This document shows, piece by piece, positions 44,483-52,452 of a stretch of DNA of 64,000 bases; position 1 is the stretch's first letter; each line of letters opens with the position of its first letter. This DNA comes from Allobosea sp. LC85. Its GTDB lineage: Bacteria > Pseudomonadota > Alphaproteobacteria > Rhizobiales > Beijerinckiaceae. The position numbers were made by a program, and so were the translations under genes. The notes beneath the pieces are model-generated. The model was given only the letters and a program-made list of their open reading frames with translations. It ran no database searches and was not told the origin of the DNA. The stretch covers positions 124,001-188,000 of the forward strand of contig NZ_JPKG01000061.1 of NCBI RefSeq assembly GCF_000735605.1, read 5' to 3'.

Positions 44483-45777
44483 CAGACCGCACCTTCCAGC
44501 GCATCGAGCGGGATCCTGAGATAGCGCCGGCCATTATCTTCCGGCTCCGGCAGGCGCCCGCCCCGAATATTCACCTGCAGCGCGTGCAGGATCAGCTTGG
44601 GCATCGGCAAGGTCTTGTCGCGGGCCTCGCGCAGCGCGACATAGCCCGCCTCGTCCATCCCGGCGACATGCGGATTCGCTCGCTTCTGCTCTGCGACCGT
44701 GCTCTCCCAGCGCGGCTCGCGCCCATCCGGCCGATAGTCGTGGCCGGTGAAGAGCCGTGTCTCGTCGGGCATGGCCAGAATGCCCTGGATCGAGGCCCAG
44801 AGCGCTTTGGCGCTGCCGCCGGGGAAGTCGGTCCGGGCGCTGCCGGAATCCGGCATGAAGAGCGTGTCATGGATAAAGGCGGCATCGCCGATCACATAGG
44901 TGATCGAGGCCAGCGTATGGCCGGGCGAGAATAGGACATGGGCATCGATCGAACCGAGCTTGAAGCGGTCGCCATCGGCGAACAGCCGGTCCCATTGCGA
45001 GCCATCCGTCGGCAGCGCCGGCCAGTTGTAGAGGTTCTTCCAGAGCTTCTGCACTTCGACCACAGGCGCACCGATACCAGTCGGCGCCCCGGTCTTCTGC
45101 TTCAGATAATGCGCGGCTGAGAAATGGTCGGCATGCGGATGGGTGTCGAGAATCCACGCAACTGTCAGCCCCTGCTCCGCGACATGCGACAGGATCGCAT
45201 CGGCGCTCGCCGTGCTGGTCGACCCGGATTTCTCGTCATAGTCGAGCACCGGGTCGATGATCGCACAGCTCTTCGTCGCCGGATCGGAGACGACATACTG
45301 GATGCTGCCGCTGCGCGGCTCGTAGAAGCCTTTGACCTCGGGCCGGGCAGGCACCGCTCGCGCCGCGAGCCAGGCCTGTGCACCCTTGAGGTCGAAGCCG
45401 AGGCGCTCCCCGAATGCCCGGACATCCGCCGCCTCGAGGCGGCCGTCGAGAACCTCGCCCAGCGCGTGCAGCGTCAACGCGCGAGTTCCTGATTTACAAT
45501 GAGCGAAGACCGGGCCGGGCGCCGATGCGAGCGCCGTCTGGAATGCCCGCACATCGGCCTCGGTGATGGTCGCGCCGGTGACCGGAATATGCGCATAGCC
45601 AATCCCGGCTTCAGCCGCAGCGGAGGCCTCGGCCTCGGTGCCCGGCTGCCCGGCCTCCTCACCATCGGGCCGGTTGTTGACGACTGTCGCGAAGCCATCG
45701 CCGGCGAATTGCGCAAACTGGGCAAGCGAAGGCTGGCCACCGATGGTGAGCCTGTCGCTGATCCTGACGGTCGGCAT
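44479..45777 (-). CDS. blh: Bifunctional sulfur-transferase/dioxygenase Blh
   Basis: A 432-residue fusion. The N-terminal DUF442 phosphatase-like domain has Cys94-Lys-Ser-Gly-Thr-Arg99 (HCKSGTR), a CX5R loop. The C-terminal metallo-beta-lactamase domain has THPHADH (His213, His215, Asp217, His218), an ETHE1/persulfide dioxygenase type site. Blh converts hydrogen sulfide or persulfide products to sulfite. It is the first gene of the operon with bigR, pmpA and pmpB. The start at 45777 lies 15 bases from the palindrome. Confidence 0.92.
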   Translation of the reverse strand: MPTVRISDRLTIGGQPSLAQFAQFAGDGFATVVNNRPDGEEAGQPGTEAEASAAAEAGIGYAHIPVTGATITEADVRAFQTALASAPGPVFAHCKSGTRALTLHALGEVLDGRLEAADVRAFGERLGFDLKGAQAWLAARAVPARPEVKGFYEPRSGSIQYVVSDPATKSCAIIDPVLDYDEKSGSTSTASADAILSHVAEQGLTVAWILDTHPHADHFSAAHYLKQKTGAPTGIGAPVVEVQKLWKNLYNWPALPTDGSQWDRLFADGDRFKLGSIDAHVLFSPGHTLASITYVIGDAAFIHDTLFMPDSGSARTDFPGGSAKALWASIQGILAMPDETRLFTGHDYRPDGREPRWESTVAEQKRANPHVAGMDEAGYVALREARDKTLPMPKLILHALQVNIRGGRLPEPEDNGRRYLRIPLDALEGAVW

Positions 45778-45792
45778 GGCGGCGTTCCTTTC

Positions 45793-45839
45793 GCGGGCCT
45801 TCAATATACAATATCATATAATGTATATTGAAGGCCCGC
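45793..45839. promoter_or_regulatory. Long palindrome, likely BigR operator/promoter of the blh operon
   Basis: Perfect 18-base arms (45793-45810 and 45822-45839) flank an 11-base AT-rich loop (45811-45821). The arms read GCGGGCCTTCAATATACA and its complement. Its AT-rich core fits the AT-rich BigR box. It lies 15 bases before the blh start and 18 bases after the L,D-transpeptidase stop, so it could also work as a terminator. Confidence 0.75.
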
Positions 45840-45857
45840 AAGAGACGCGCCGTGCGG

Positions 45858-46553
45858 TCAGAGCACCACCACCCTGGAGCCGCCGGCGACACGACTATAC
45901 AGGTCAATCACGTCCTGATTCATCATCCGAATGCAGCCGGACGAGACCGCCTCGCCGATCGTCCAGGGCTCGTTGGTGCCGTGGATGCGGTAGAGGGTAT
46001 CCTTGCCGTTCTTGAACAGATAGAGCGCCCGGGCGCCGAGCGGATTATGTGCACCGCCTGCCATGCCGCCGGCCCATTTCGCATAGCGGCCGGGCTCTCG
46101 CCGGATCATGTCCGGCGTCGGCGTCCAGCGCGGCCATTGCGCCTTGCGCTCGACGCGCGCCGACCCGGTGAATTCAAGCCCCTCCTTGCCGACGCCGACG
46201 CCATAGCGCAGCGCCTTGCCGCCCTCCTGCACGAGATAGAGGAAGCGCGCGTCGGGATCGACGACGATCGTTCCGGGCTGCTCACGAGTCGGGTAATCGA
46301 CGAGCTGGCGCATATAGCGCGGCTTCAGATCCTCGAGCGAAACAGCCGGAACGGAGAAGCGTTCATTGCCTAGCGCCGCATAGCGTTCTGCCGCCAGCGG
46401 GTCGACCGCCGGGGTGGCATTCGCGATCTGCGGCGGCGGCGGTGAGGTCGTCGTGCAGGCGGCAGCCAGAAACGGAAAGCCAAAGACGGTGAGGACCATC
46501 CTGACCGCCTTGCGGCGAGATGGCAGCATCGCGGAGCGAGTCTGCAGCCTCAT
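45858..46553 (-). CDS. L,D-transpeptidase lipoprotein
   Basis: A 231-residue YkuD transpeptidase. The signal peptide ends in lipobox AAAC. The catalytic domain shows VGKEGLEFTGSARVERKAQWPRW and GAHNPLGARALYLF with the nucleophile in AVSSGCIRM. The start at 46553 overlaps the DsbA stop (ATGA). An upstream open frame runs antisense to nothing recognisable and overlaps dsbA, so it is rejected. Confidence 0.9.
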   Translation of the reverse strand: MRLQTRSAMLPSRRKAVRMVLTVFGFPFLAAACTTTSPPPPQIANATPAVDPLAAERYAALGNERFSVPAVSLEDLKPRYMRQLVDYPTREQPGTIVVDPDARFLYLVQEGGKALRYGVGVGKEGLEFTGSARVERKAQWPRWTPTPDMIRREPGRYAKWAGGMAGGAHNPLGARALYLFKNGKDTLYRIHGTNEPWTIGEAVSSGCIRMMNQDVIDLYSRVAGGSRVVVL

Positions 46554-47167
46554 CGCGCGGCCTGCTTTCCGCGTGCATCGGCCACGACCTGCTTGAACCC
46601 CTTGTAGTCGAGCGTCGAGGTTCGGAACGGCCCGACCAGATAGGTTGGCGTGCCCTGCAGGCCCAGCGAATCCGCTTGCGCCAGATTGCGCCGCAGCTGT
46701 GCCGTGATCTTCTCTGCATTCGCATCGAGATCGGCCTGCAGGCGGTTCATGTCGACGCCCGCGCCCTTGACCGCCGCTAGGATCGTGTCCTTCGAGCTCA
46801 GCCGGCCGGGAAGCCCCATCAGGGCCTTGTGAACGGCCTCGTAGCGCCCTTGATAGCCGGCACCGAGCGCGATCTGCGAAGCAAGGACAGAAGACTCGCC
46901 CAGGATCGGCCATTCCTTGTAGACAAGGCGGATCTCGCCATCCTCCCTGACGACGCGCGCGAGGTCGGGGGCGGATTTCTTGCAGTAGGGGCAGTTGTAA
47001 TCGAGGAAGGCGACGATCGTGACATCGCCCTTCAGGTTCCCGCCAGCCGGCGCTTCGGGATCATTGAGGATACCCTCGACATCGATGGTCTGGGCCATCG
47101 CCATGGGCGAGACGAAGGGCGCAGCGGCCAGTGCGGCCGCAATACGAATGAGGTCTCTGCGATTCAT
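46550..47167 (-). CDS. DsbA family thiol:disulfide protein
   Basis: A 205-residue periplasmic thioredoxin-fold protein. Signal MNRRDLIRIAAALAAAPF is Tat-like and ends AMAQ. The active site is CPYC in LDYNCPYCKK, with cis-Pro in GTPTYLV. YKEWPILGESS is typical of the Com1/ScsC-like DsbA group. It is translationally coupled to the L,D-transpeptidase. It may keep Cys-containing envelope enzymes active. Confidence 0.92.
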   Translation of the reverse strand: MNRRDLIRIAAALAAAPFVSPMAMAQTIDVEGILNDPEAPAGGNLKGDVTIVAFLDYNCPYCKKSAPDLARVVREDGEIRLVYKEWPILGESSVLASQIALGAGYQGRYEAVHKALMGLPGRLSSKDTILAAVKGAGVDMNRLQADLDANAEKITAQLRRNLAQADSLGLQGTPTYLVGPFRTSTLDYKGFKQVVADARGKQAAR

Positions 47168-47282
47168 GCTGGGTTCCGCTCAGGCTTCCGGGTCCGGATG
47201 GACGAATGAGGTCGAGCGCCACACGACACGCCGGACGGCATGGCCATGCGCTGCGCAAGGGTGCCCCAGGTCGGAAACCCAC

Positions 47283-47298
47283 CTTAAGCCAGCCTTAA
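47283..47298 (+). promoter_or_regulatory. PmrA/BasR-type direct-repeat box
   Basis: CTTAA-GCCAGC-CTTAA is a direct repeat with 6-base spacing, the pattern recognised by PmrA/BasR/QseB response regulators. It lies 43-58 bases before the response regulator gene, so autoregulation is likely. Confidence 0.6.
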
Positions 47299-47340
47299 GC
47301 CGCGCCATCGAGGGAGGCGTGGCCAATGGAGAGAACCGAA

Positions 47341-48006
47341 ATGCGTATCCTCGTCGTGGAGGATGATCCTGTTCTGTCGGACGGGCTGAAGGTCGGGCTC
47401 GGGCTTGCCGGTGCGACGGTGGACCGCGTCGAGACCTGCGCCGAGGCGCTGGCCGCGCTCTCGACCTCCCGTTTTGACGCCGTGGTGCTCGACCTGATGT
47501 TGCCGGATGGGTCCGGGCTCGACGTGCTGAAGGAGATGCGGGGCAAGTCCGACCGCACACCCGTGCTCCTCCTGACGGCGCTCGACGAGGTCGCGGACCG
47601 AATCCGCGGCCTCGATGCCGGCGCTGACGACTATCTCGGCAAGCCCTTCGATCTCGACGAGCTGGCGGCCAGGGTGCGCTCCGTGGCGCGCCGAAGCTCC
47701 GGCCGGGCCGCACCGGTCATGGCTGCGGGCGCGATCATGCTCGACCCCGCAACGCTCGCCGCCAGCGTCGCCGGCACGCCCGTCACGCTCTCCCGGCGGG
47801 AATTCGCGGTGCTGTCGGCGCTGATGGAGCGTCCTGGTGCGGTCCGCTCGAAGGGCGAGATCGAAGACCGGCTCTATGGCTGGCAGGAGGATATCGAGAG
47901 CAACGCCGTCGAGGTCCATATCCACAACCTGCGTGCCAAGATCGGCCGCGACGCGATCGAGACCGTGCGCGGCCTCGGCTACCGGATGAAACAGGTGCCG
48001 AAATGA
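47341..48006 (+). CDS. OmpR-family response regulator (QseB/PmrA-like)
   Basis: A 221-residue regulator. The receiver starts MRILVVEDDPVLSDGL; the phospho-acceptor Asp is in VVLDLMLPDGSG and the switch Lys in DYLGKPFDLDEL. The winged helix ends VEVHIHNLRAKIGRDAIETVRGLGYRM. GGAGAG is 6 bases before the ATG at 47341, so that start is preferred over 47326. The histidine kinase follows 10 bases later. Confidence 0.93.
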   Translation: MRILVVEDDPVLSDGLKVGLGLAGATVDRVETCAEALAALSTSRFDAVVLDLMLPDGSGLDVLKEMRGKSDRTPVLLLTALDEVADRIRGLDAGADDYLGKPFDLDELAARVRSVARRSSGRAAPVMAAGAIMLDPATLAASVAGTPVTLSRREFAVLSALMERPGAVRSKGEIEDRLYGWQEDIESNAVEVHIHNLRAKIGRDAIETVRGLGYRMKQVPK

Positions 48007-48016
48007 GGCCTGGGCC

Positions 48017-49387
48017 ATGACCTCCCTGCGCAAGCGCCTCTTCGTCATCCTCATTGCCGCCACCGGGCTGATCTGGCTCAGCGCGGTCGCCTGGATCTAT
48101 CTCGACAGCAGATCCAAGCTGGAACACGTGCTCGACACCCGCCTGCAGGAAGCGGCGAAGATGGTGCATTCGCTGGTCGACGCCGGCCGGATGCCGGAGA
48201 CCGCCATCGCCGGGCTGCCGGGCGCGACGGTCGAGCCGGCATTCTATGAGCGCCAGCTATCCTGCCAGATCTGGTCGCTCGACGGCCGGCTGGTTGCCCG
48301 TTCCAGCGGCGCACCGGGCTCCCAGTTGACCGATCAGGCTGCCGGCTTCTCCGATCGAACGGTCGATGGCGAGCGCTGGCGGGTCTACGCGGTCGAGGAT
48401 GCGCAGAAGGGCATCCGCGTCATGGTCGGCGATCGCATCGGCTTGCGCCATAGGCTGGTCAACGACCTGATCGCCGGGCTTCTGGCTCCCGCACTGCTGA
48501 TCGCCCCGCTGCTCGGCCTGCTGATCTGGTTCAGCCTGGGCCGGGGTTTGCGCCCGCTCGCGAGCATGGCTGCGGAGCTCAAGTCTCGTGATGCCGAGGA
48601 CATGCGTCCTCTGGCGGCGGCTGAAGCACCGATCGAAGTCCGGCCGCTCGCGGAGGCGCTGAACGGCCTGTTCGACAAGGTCGCGGCCGCCCGCCGCCAC
48701 GAGCGCGAGATCACGGCCTTCGCTGCCCATGAATTGCGAACCCCGTTGGCCGGCTTGAAGACGCAGGCGCAGATCGCCCTGGCCACAACCGACGCATCGA
48801 TCAGGGAGGGCGCGCTGCGCCAGATCCTGATCTCGGTGGACCGCACGGCCCGCCTTGTTCGGCAGTTGCTGACGCTCGCAAAACTCGAGACGGAACAGCA
48901 GGCTCCGGCCACGGGCCGTGTCCGGATCAGCGGACTGCTCGCCGAGATCATCGACGGCGCGGTTCCGGCGGCCGGCATCAGCGTCGAACTCGACCCTGGG
49001 CTCGCAGCCTTGGACGTGCCGGGCGACCGCGAGAGCCTTGCCCTGGCACTGCGCAACCTGCACGAGAACGCCGTTCAGCATATGCCCGGTGGGGGCGTCG
49101 TGTCCTGGCGTCCGACGGCCGACGGTCGCGGCGTCGCGGTGTTGGACCAAGGCCCCGGTATCCCGCAGGAAGAACTCGGCCTCGTCACGCAACGCTTCTA
49201 CCGCGGTCGCCACAAGAGCCCGACAGGCACAGGGCTCGGCCTGACCATCGTCGACATCGCCGCCAGGCGCGTCGGAGCTCTGCTCGTGCTGAGCAATCGC
49301 ACCGACGGACCGGGATTGCAGGCAGCGCTCTTCTGGAACGACGCTTCACCGGTTTTCGGAAAAGCCGGTGCAAACCCAGCAGGTTAG
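48017..49387 (+). CDS. QseC/PmrB-like sensor histidine kinase
   Basis: A 456-residue kinase. Two transmembrane helices (FVILIAATGLIWLSAVAWIY and LLAPALLIAPLLGLLIWFS) flank a periplasmic sensor of about 120 residues. HAMP-like residues follow; the H-box is FAAHELRTPLAGLK, and N and G boxes are LRNLHENAVQHM and GTGLGLTIV. The last 15 residues (DASPVFGKAGANPAG) and the stop come from a palindromic repeat (49343-49389). The cue is unknown. Confidence 0.92.
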   Translation: MTSLRKRLFVILIAATGLIWLSAVAWIYLDSRSKLEHVLDTRLQEAAKMVHSLVDAGRMPETAIAGLPGATVEPAFYERQLSCQIWSLDGRLVARSSGAPGSQLTDQAAGFSDRTVDGERWRVYAVEDAQKGIRVMVGDRIGLRHRLVNDLIAGLLAPALLIAPLLGLLIWFSLGRGLRPLASMAAELKSRDAEDMRPLAAAEAPIEVRPLAEALNGLFDKVAAARRHEREITAFAAHELRTPLAGLKTQAQIALATTDASIREGALRQILISVDRTARLVRQLLTLAKLETEQQAPATGRVRISGLLAEIIDGAVPAAGISVELDPGLAALDVPGDRESLALALRNLHENAVQHMPGGGVVSWRPTADGRGVAVLDQGPGIPQEELGLVTQRFYRGRHKSPTGTGLGLTIVDIAARRVGALLVLSNRTDGPGLQAALFWNDASPVFGKAGANPAG

Positions 49388-49389
49388 AT
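49343..49389 (+). repeat. Palindromic repeat forming the kinase C-terminus
   Basis: CACCGG (49347-49352) and CCGGTG (49365-49370) around TTTTCGGAAAAG resemble the first hairpin of the other repeat copies, followed by the same type of TTAGATC tail. The reading frame of the kinase passes through it and stops in it. Confidence 0.7.
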
Positions 49390-49817
49390 CAGTGCTTCGC
49401 GAAGACCGTCGCCTCGCCATCTGCCCCGACCAGAAGCGTCTCATACCGGTCCGGCGCCACGCCCTCGACCTCCATGCCCGGGGATCCGACGGGCATGTCG
49501 GGCACCGCCAGACCGATTGCCGCCGGCTTGTCCTGCAGCAGCTTGCGGATGTCCGGGGCCGGCACATGGCCCTCGATGAAATACCCCTCGATGATCGCGG
49601 TGTGGCAGGACTGGACCTTGTCGGGCACGCCGATCATGCGCTTGCTCGCCGCCATGTCCTTGCTTTCGATGATCTTGGGCGAGAATCCGGCCTGTTCGAG
49701 ATGCCTGACCCAGGACTTGCAGCAGCTGCAGCTCGGGCTCAGATGGACCTGGATGGACTGGGCCGCCGCCGGTGTGGCGAAGAGCGCGAGGCTCAGCGCG
49801 GTAGTAAGGGTTTTCAT
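49389..49817 (-). CDS. DUF411 family periplasmic protein (copper-associated)
   Basis: A 142-residue exported protein. Signal peptide MKTLTTALSLALFATPAAAQ. The mature protein starts with the paired-Cys motif SPSCSCCKSWVRHLEQAGF, typical of DUF411, a family often next to copper-resistance genes. A start at 49841 would add 8 residues. It is tail-to-tail with the kinase gene with a gap of a single base. Putative metal-binding. Confidence 0.88.
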   Translation of the reverse strand: MKTLTTALSLALFATPAAAQSIQVHLSPSCSCCKSWVRHLEQAGFSPKIIESKDMAASKRMIGVPDKVQSCHTAIIEGYFIEGHVPAPDIRKLLQDKPAAIGLAVPDMPVGSPGMEVEGVAPDRYETLLVGADGEATVFAKH

Positions 49818-49837
49818 CGTTCTCTCCGGATAGAAAT

Positions 49838-51304
49838 TCATGAGCGCGCCGGGCTCGCAGCCGGTAAGGGAAAACGTCCCGCTGCCAGCGCATCCGCGAA
49901 TTGCTGTTCGTTGGCGGCGAGCGTCGGCAGCGTCACCGTGACCCGGAGCCCCCCCTCCGCCCGGTTGGCGATCAAGATCTCGCCGCCATGGGCATGGATG
50001 ACGGCACGCGCGATCGTCAGGCCGAGGCCGGTACCGCCGGTTTCCCGGCTGCGCGATTCCTCGAGCCGGACGAATGGCTGGAAAGCACGCTCGACCTCGT
50101 GTTCGGGAATGCCCGGCCCGTCATCCTCGATGACGAAGCTCAGGCCGGCCGGTGTCTCCGAAATGGCGATCGAGACCTGATCGCCGTATTTCACCGCGTT
50201 GCCGATCACGTTCCAGAAGGCCCGCTTCAGGGCGAGCAGCCGACCGAGGACGCGGCCATGACCGATTCCGCCGAGCGTGATCATTCGCCCCTGATCGATA
50301 TGGTCGTCGACGATGGTTTCAATCACCGAGACGATGTCGAGTGGGCGGATCGCCTCGCTGGAGACGCCGCCGCGCAGGAACTCGAGCGTCGAATCGATCA
50401 TCGCCTCCATTTCGGAGAGGTCGGCATCGACCAGGTCGCGCGTCGCCTCGTCCTCCATCAGCTCCGAGCGCAGCCGCAGACGCGTGATCGGCGTGCGCAG
50501 GTCATGCGAGACCGCCGCCAGTGCCTGCATGCGCTCGGCAACGAGGCGCTGGATGCGCTCGCCCATGGTATTGAAGGCGCGCGCCGCCCGGCGCACCTCC
50601 GCGGGGCCAGCCTCGCTGAGCGGTGTCGGGGCCTGGTCGAGGCTGAAGCGTTCGGCCGCCAGCGCAAGGTCGCGCAGCGGCCGCGTCGCCCAGCGCAGCA
50701 GCAGCACGCCGATGACGATGATCGCCACGCCGAAGCAGATCATGATCGCCAGCACGTTCCAGTCGGCATGCTGCGTGGCTCCGAGCGCCGTCGAGGAGAA
50801 ATTGACCCAGGAGCCGTCGTCCAGCCTGACCGAGACCAGCATCATATGGCGATCGGCATCTCCCTCTCCGGCATCTCCCTCTCCGGTACCTCCCTCTCCG
50901 GTACCTGGCGCCCCACCATCGGCATAGCCCAGGCGAAACGATTCAGATGCCAGCTCAGGCGCGAGTTCCTTCAGCCTTACGGCCATCGCCTGCGTGCGTT
51001 CGGTTCTCGGCGCGGTGCCGAGGACGAGGCTCACCTTGCTCCAATGCACCTCAAGGCTCGCGCTCGACAGATCATGGGCGACACGATCGCGCTCGGCATC
51101 TTGGACGTTGCCGGCAATCGCGCGCTTGATCGTGACGATGCGCTCCGCCAGGGCCTTGTCGCGCTGCACATTGGCCATGCTGTCGACACTGACGCGATAG
51201 GCCCAGTAGCCGGCGAAATGGAAAGCCAGCAGCGCCGCAACAAGGATCAGGATGGCGCGGCCCGCCACGGTGTCGGGCCAACGCGGACGGAAGGACCTGC
51301 TCAT
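49838..51304 (-). CDS. EnvZ-like sensor histidine kinase with a tandem-repeat sensor segment
   Basis: A 488-residue kinase. Helix 1 is AILILVAALLAFHFAGYWAY; a periplasmic part of about 130 residues ends in helix 2 (LAIMICFGVAIIVIGVLLL). HAMP follows, then the H-box VSHDLRTPITRLRL, N-box VIGNAVKYGD and G-box DDGPGIPE, GTGLGLTIA. In the sensor lies a Gly/Glu stretch GTGEGGTGEGDAGEGDA made by 15-base repeats. The start overlaps the response-regulator stop by 4 bases. Confidence 0.92.
   Translation of the reverse strand: MSRSFRPRWPDTVAGRAILILVAALLAFHFAGYWAYRVSVDSMANVQRDKALAERIVTIKRAIAGNVQDAERDRVAHDLSSASLEVHWSKVSLVLGTAPRTERTQAMAVRLKELAPELASESFRLGYADGGAPGTGEGGTGEGDAGEGDADRHMMLVSVRLDDGSWVNFSSTALGATQHADWNVLAIMICFGVAIIVIGVLLLRWATRPLRDLALAAERFSLDQAPTPLSEAGPAEVRRAARAFNTMGERIQRLVAERMQALAAVSHDLRTPITRLRLRSELMEDEATRDLVDADLSEMEAMIDSTLEFLRGGVSSEAIRPLDIVSVIETIVDDHIDQGRMITLGGIGHGRVLGRLLALKRAFWNVIGNAVKYGDQVSIAISETPAGLSFVIEDDGPGIPEHEVERAFQPFVRLEESRSRETGGTGLGLTIARAVIHAHGGEILIANRAEGGLRVTVTLPTLAANEQQFADALAAGRFPLPAASPARS
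50854..50908. repeat. 15-base tandem repeat inside the kinase gene
   Basis: Three and two-thirds copies of a 15-base unit (CGGCATCTCCCTCTC at 50854 and 50869, CGGTACCTCCCTCTC at 50884, then a partial copy). Being a multiple of 3 it changes the sensor length by five residues per copy. Confidence 0.85.
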
Positions 51305-52065
51305 GCCGGTTCACCCTCGCGCGCCTGCACGGTCGGCGTGAACATATAGCCCGAGCCGCGGATGGTCTTGATCAGCTGGCTGCCATTCGTATCCGCCTCG
51401 AGCTTGCGGCGCAGGCGGCTGATCTGGACATCGATCGTCCTGTCGAACGGGTCGTCACTGCTGCGCGTCTTGGCAAACTGCATCAGCGCCTCGCGCGAGA
51501 GAACCCTGTTGGCGTGTTCGGCAAAGGCAAGCAGCAGGTCGAACTCGCCGGTCGAAAGATCGACCAGCGTTCCCGACGGCGACAGCAATTCGCGGCGACG
51601 CAGATCCATCGTCCAGCCATCGAAGCCGATCTGCTCGCTCGCGCGATCACTCGGCTGGCCACGCCGGATGCGCGTGCGCCGGAGGACGGCCCGAACCCGC
51701 GCCAGCAACTCACGCGGACTGAACGGCTTGGTCACATAATCATCGGCGCCGACCTCGAGCCCCTGTATGCGGTCGCTCTCCTCGCTGCGGGCCGTCAGCA
51801 TCACGATCGGAACCGGCGAGATCTCGCGGATATCGCGGCAGAGTTCGATCCCCGAACGGCCCGGAAGCATCAGGTCGAGAATGACGAGGTCGATCTCGCT
51901 GCGTTTGAGGATGTCGAACATCACATCACCATCGGCAGCTCCGCTGACCTGATAGCTGTGTCGCTGCAGGAAACGCGCGACGAGCAGGCGGATCTGCGGG
52001 TCGTCATCGACCACCAGCACATGGCCGTGATCCTCGGCCTGAACGCTTGCAGGGAATGGGTTCAA
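51301..52065 (-). CDS. OmpR-family response regulator
   Basis: A 254-residue regulator. Receiver: VLVVDDDPQIRLLVARFL, phospho-acceptor in VILDLMLPGRSG, VTKPFSPREL. The DNA-binding domain ends QISRLRRKLEADTNGSQLIKTIRGSGYMF. Its stop overlaps the kinase start. It diverges from the copper operon with 171 bases between, making it the natural regulator of that operon, although CopR-type binding sites were not proven. Confidence 0.92.
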   Translation of the reverse strand: MNPFPASVQAEDHGHVLVVDDDPQIRLLVARFLQRHSYQVSGAADGDVMFDILKRSEIDLVILDLMLPGRSGIELCRDIREISPVPIVMLTARSEESDRIQGLEVGADDYVTKPFSPRELLARVRAVLRRTRIRRGQPSDRASEQIGFDGWTMDLRRRELLSPSGTLVDLSTGEFDLLLAFAEHANRVLSREALMQFAKTRSSDDPFDRTIDVQISRLRRKLEADTNGSQLIKTIRGSGYMFTPTVQAREGEPA

Positions 52066-52236
52066 CTTCGGACTTCCAACTGGACGGGCCAGGAGTGATC
52101 GGTACGCGGCTCGAGGGGCAAGATAACGCCTGCCGACGCCAAATGCGCGGATCGCTTCGCAACAATTTGTAACGGACGCGGCCGGAGCATCGTTGCTAGT
52201 CAGACATCACCACGCCGCTGGAGACGCCGAATCGCA

Positions 52237-52452
52237 ATGATTGCAAGACCACTCCTCCTCGCAACCCTTGCGATCGGGCTCGGCGCCTGCGTCGGCAAAC
52301 CCTTGCCTGACTATCTCGCACGTCCCGCCGATCCGAGCGTGAAGGTCCCTGCCCCTGCCTATCAGAGCGTCACCGCCGGCAGCACCGCGCTGCGCCCGAC
52401 CGAGCCGAAGGACTGGCGTGAGCTCAATCGTCGGGTCGGGCCGCAGCCATGA
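52237..52452 (+). CDS. Small lipoprotein opening the copper operon
   Basis: A 71-residue lipoprotein with signal peptide and lipobox LGAC (IARPLLLATLAIGLGAC). The mature part of about 53 residues is Pro-rich, ending KDWRELNRRVGPQP. No known domain. Its stop overlaps the next gene start by 4 bases (ATGA), showing co-translation with the TolC-like protein. Conserved small lipoproteins of this type precede TolC-like genes in copper clusters, by inference. Confidence 0.75.
   Translation: MIARPLLLATLAIGLGACVGKPLPDYLARPADPSVKVPAPAYQSVTAGSTALRPTEPKDWRELNRRVGPQP

Noticed and set aside
49901-51349. A 482-codon plus-strand open frame
   Set aside because: Antisense to the EnvZ-like kinase.
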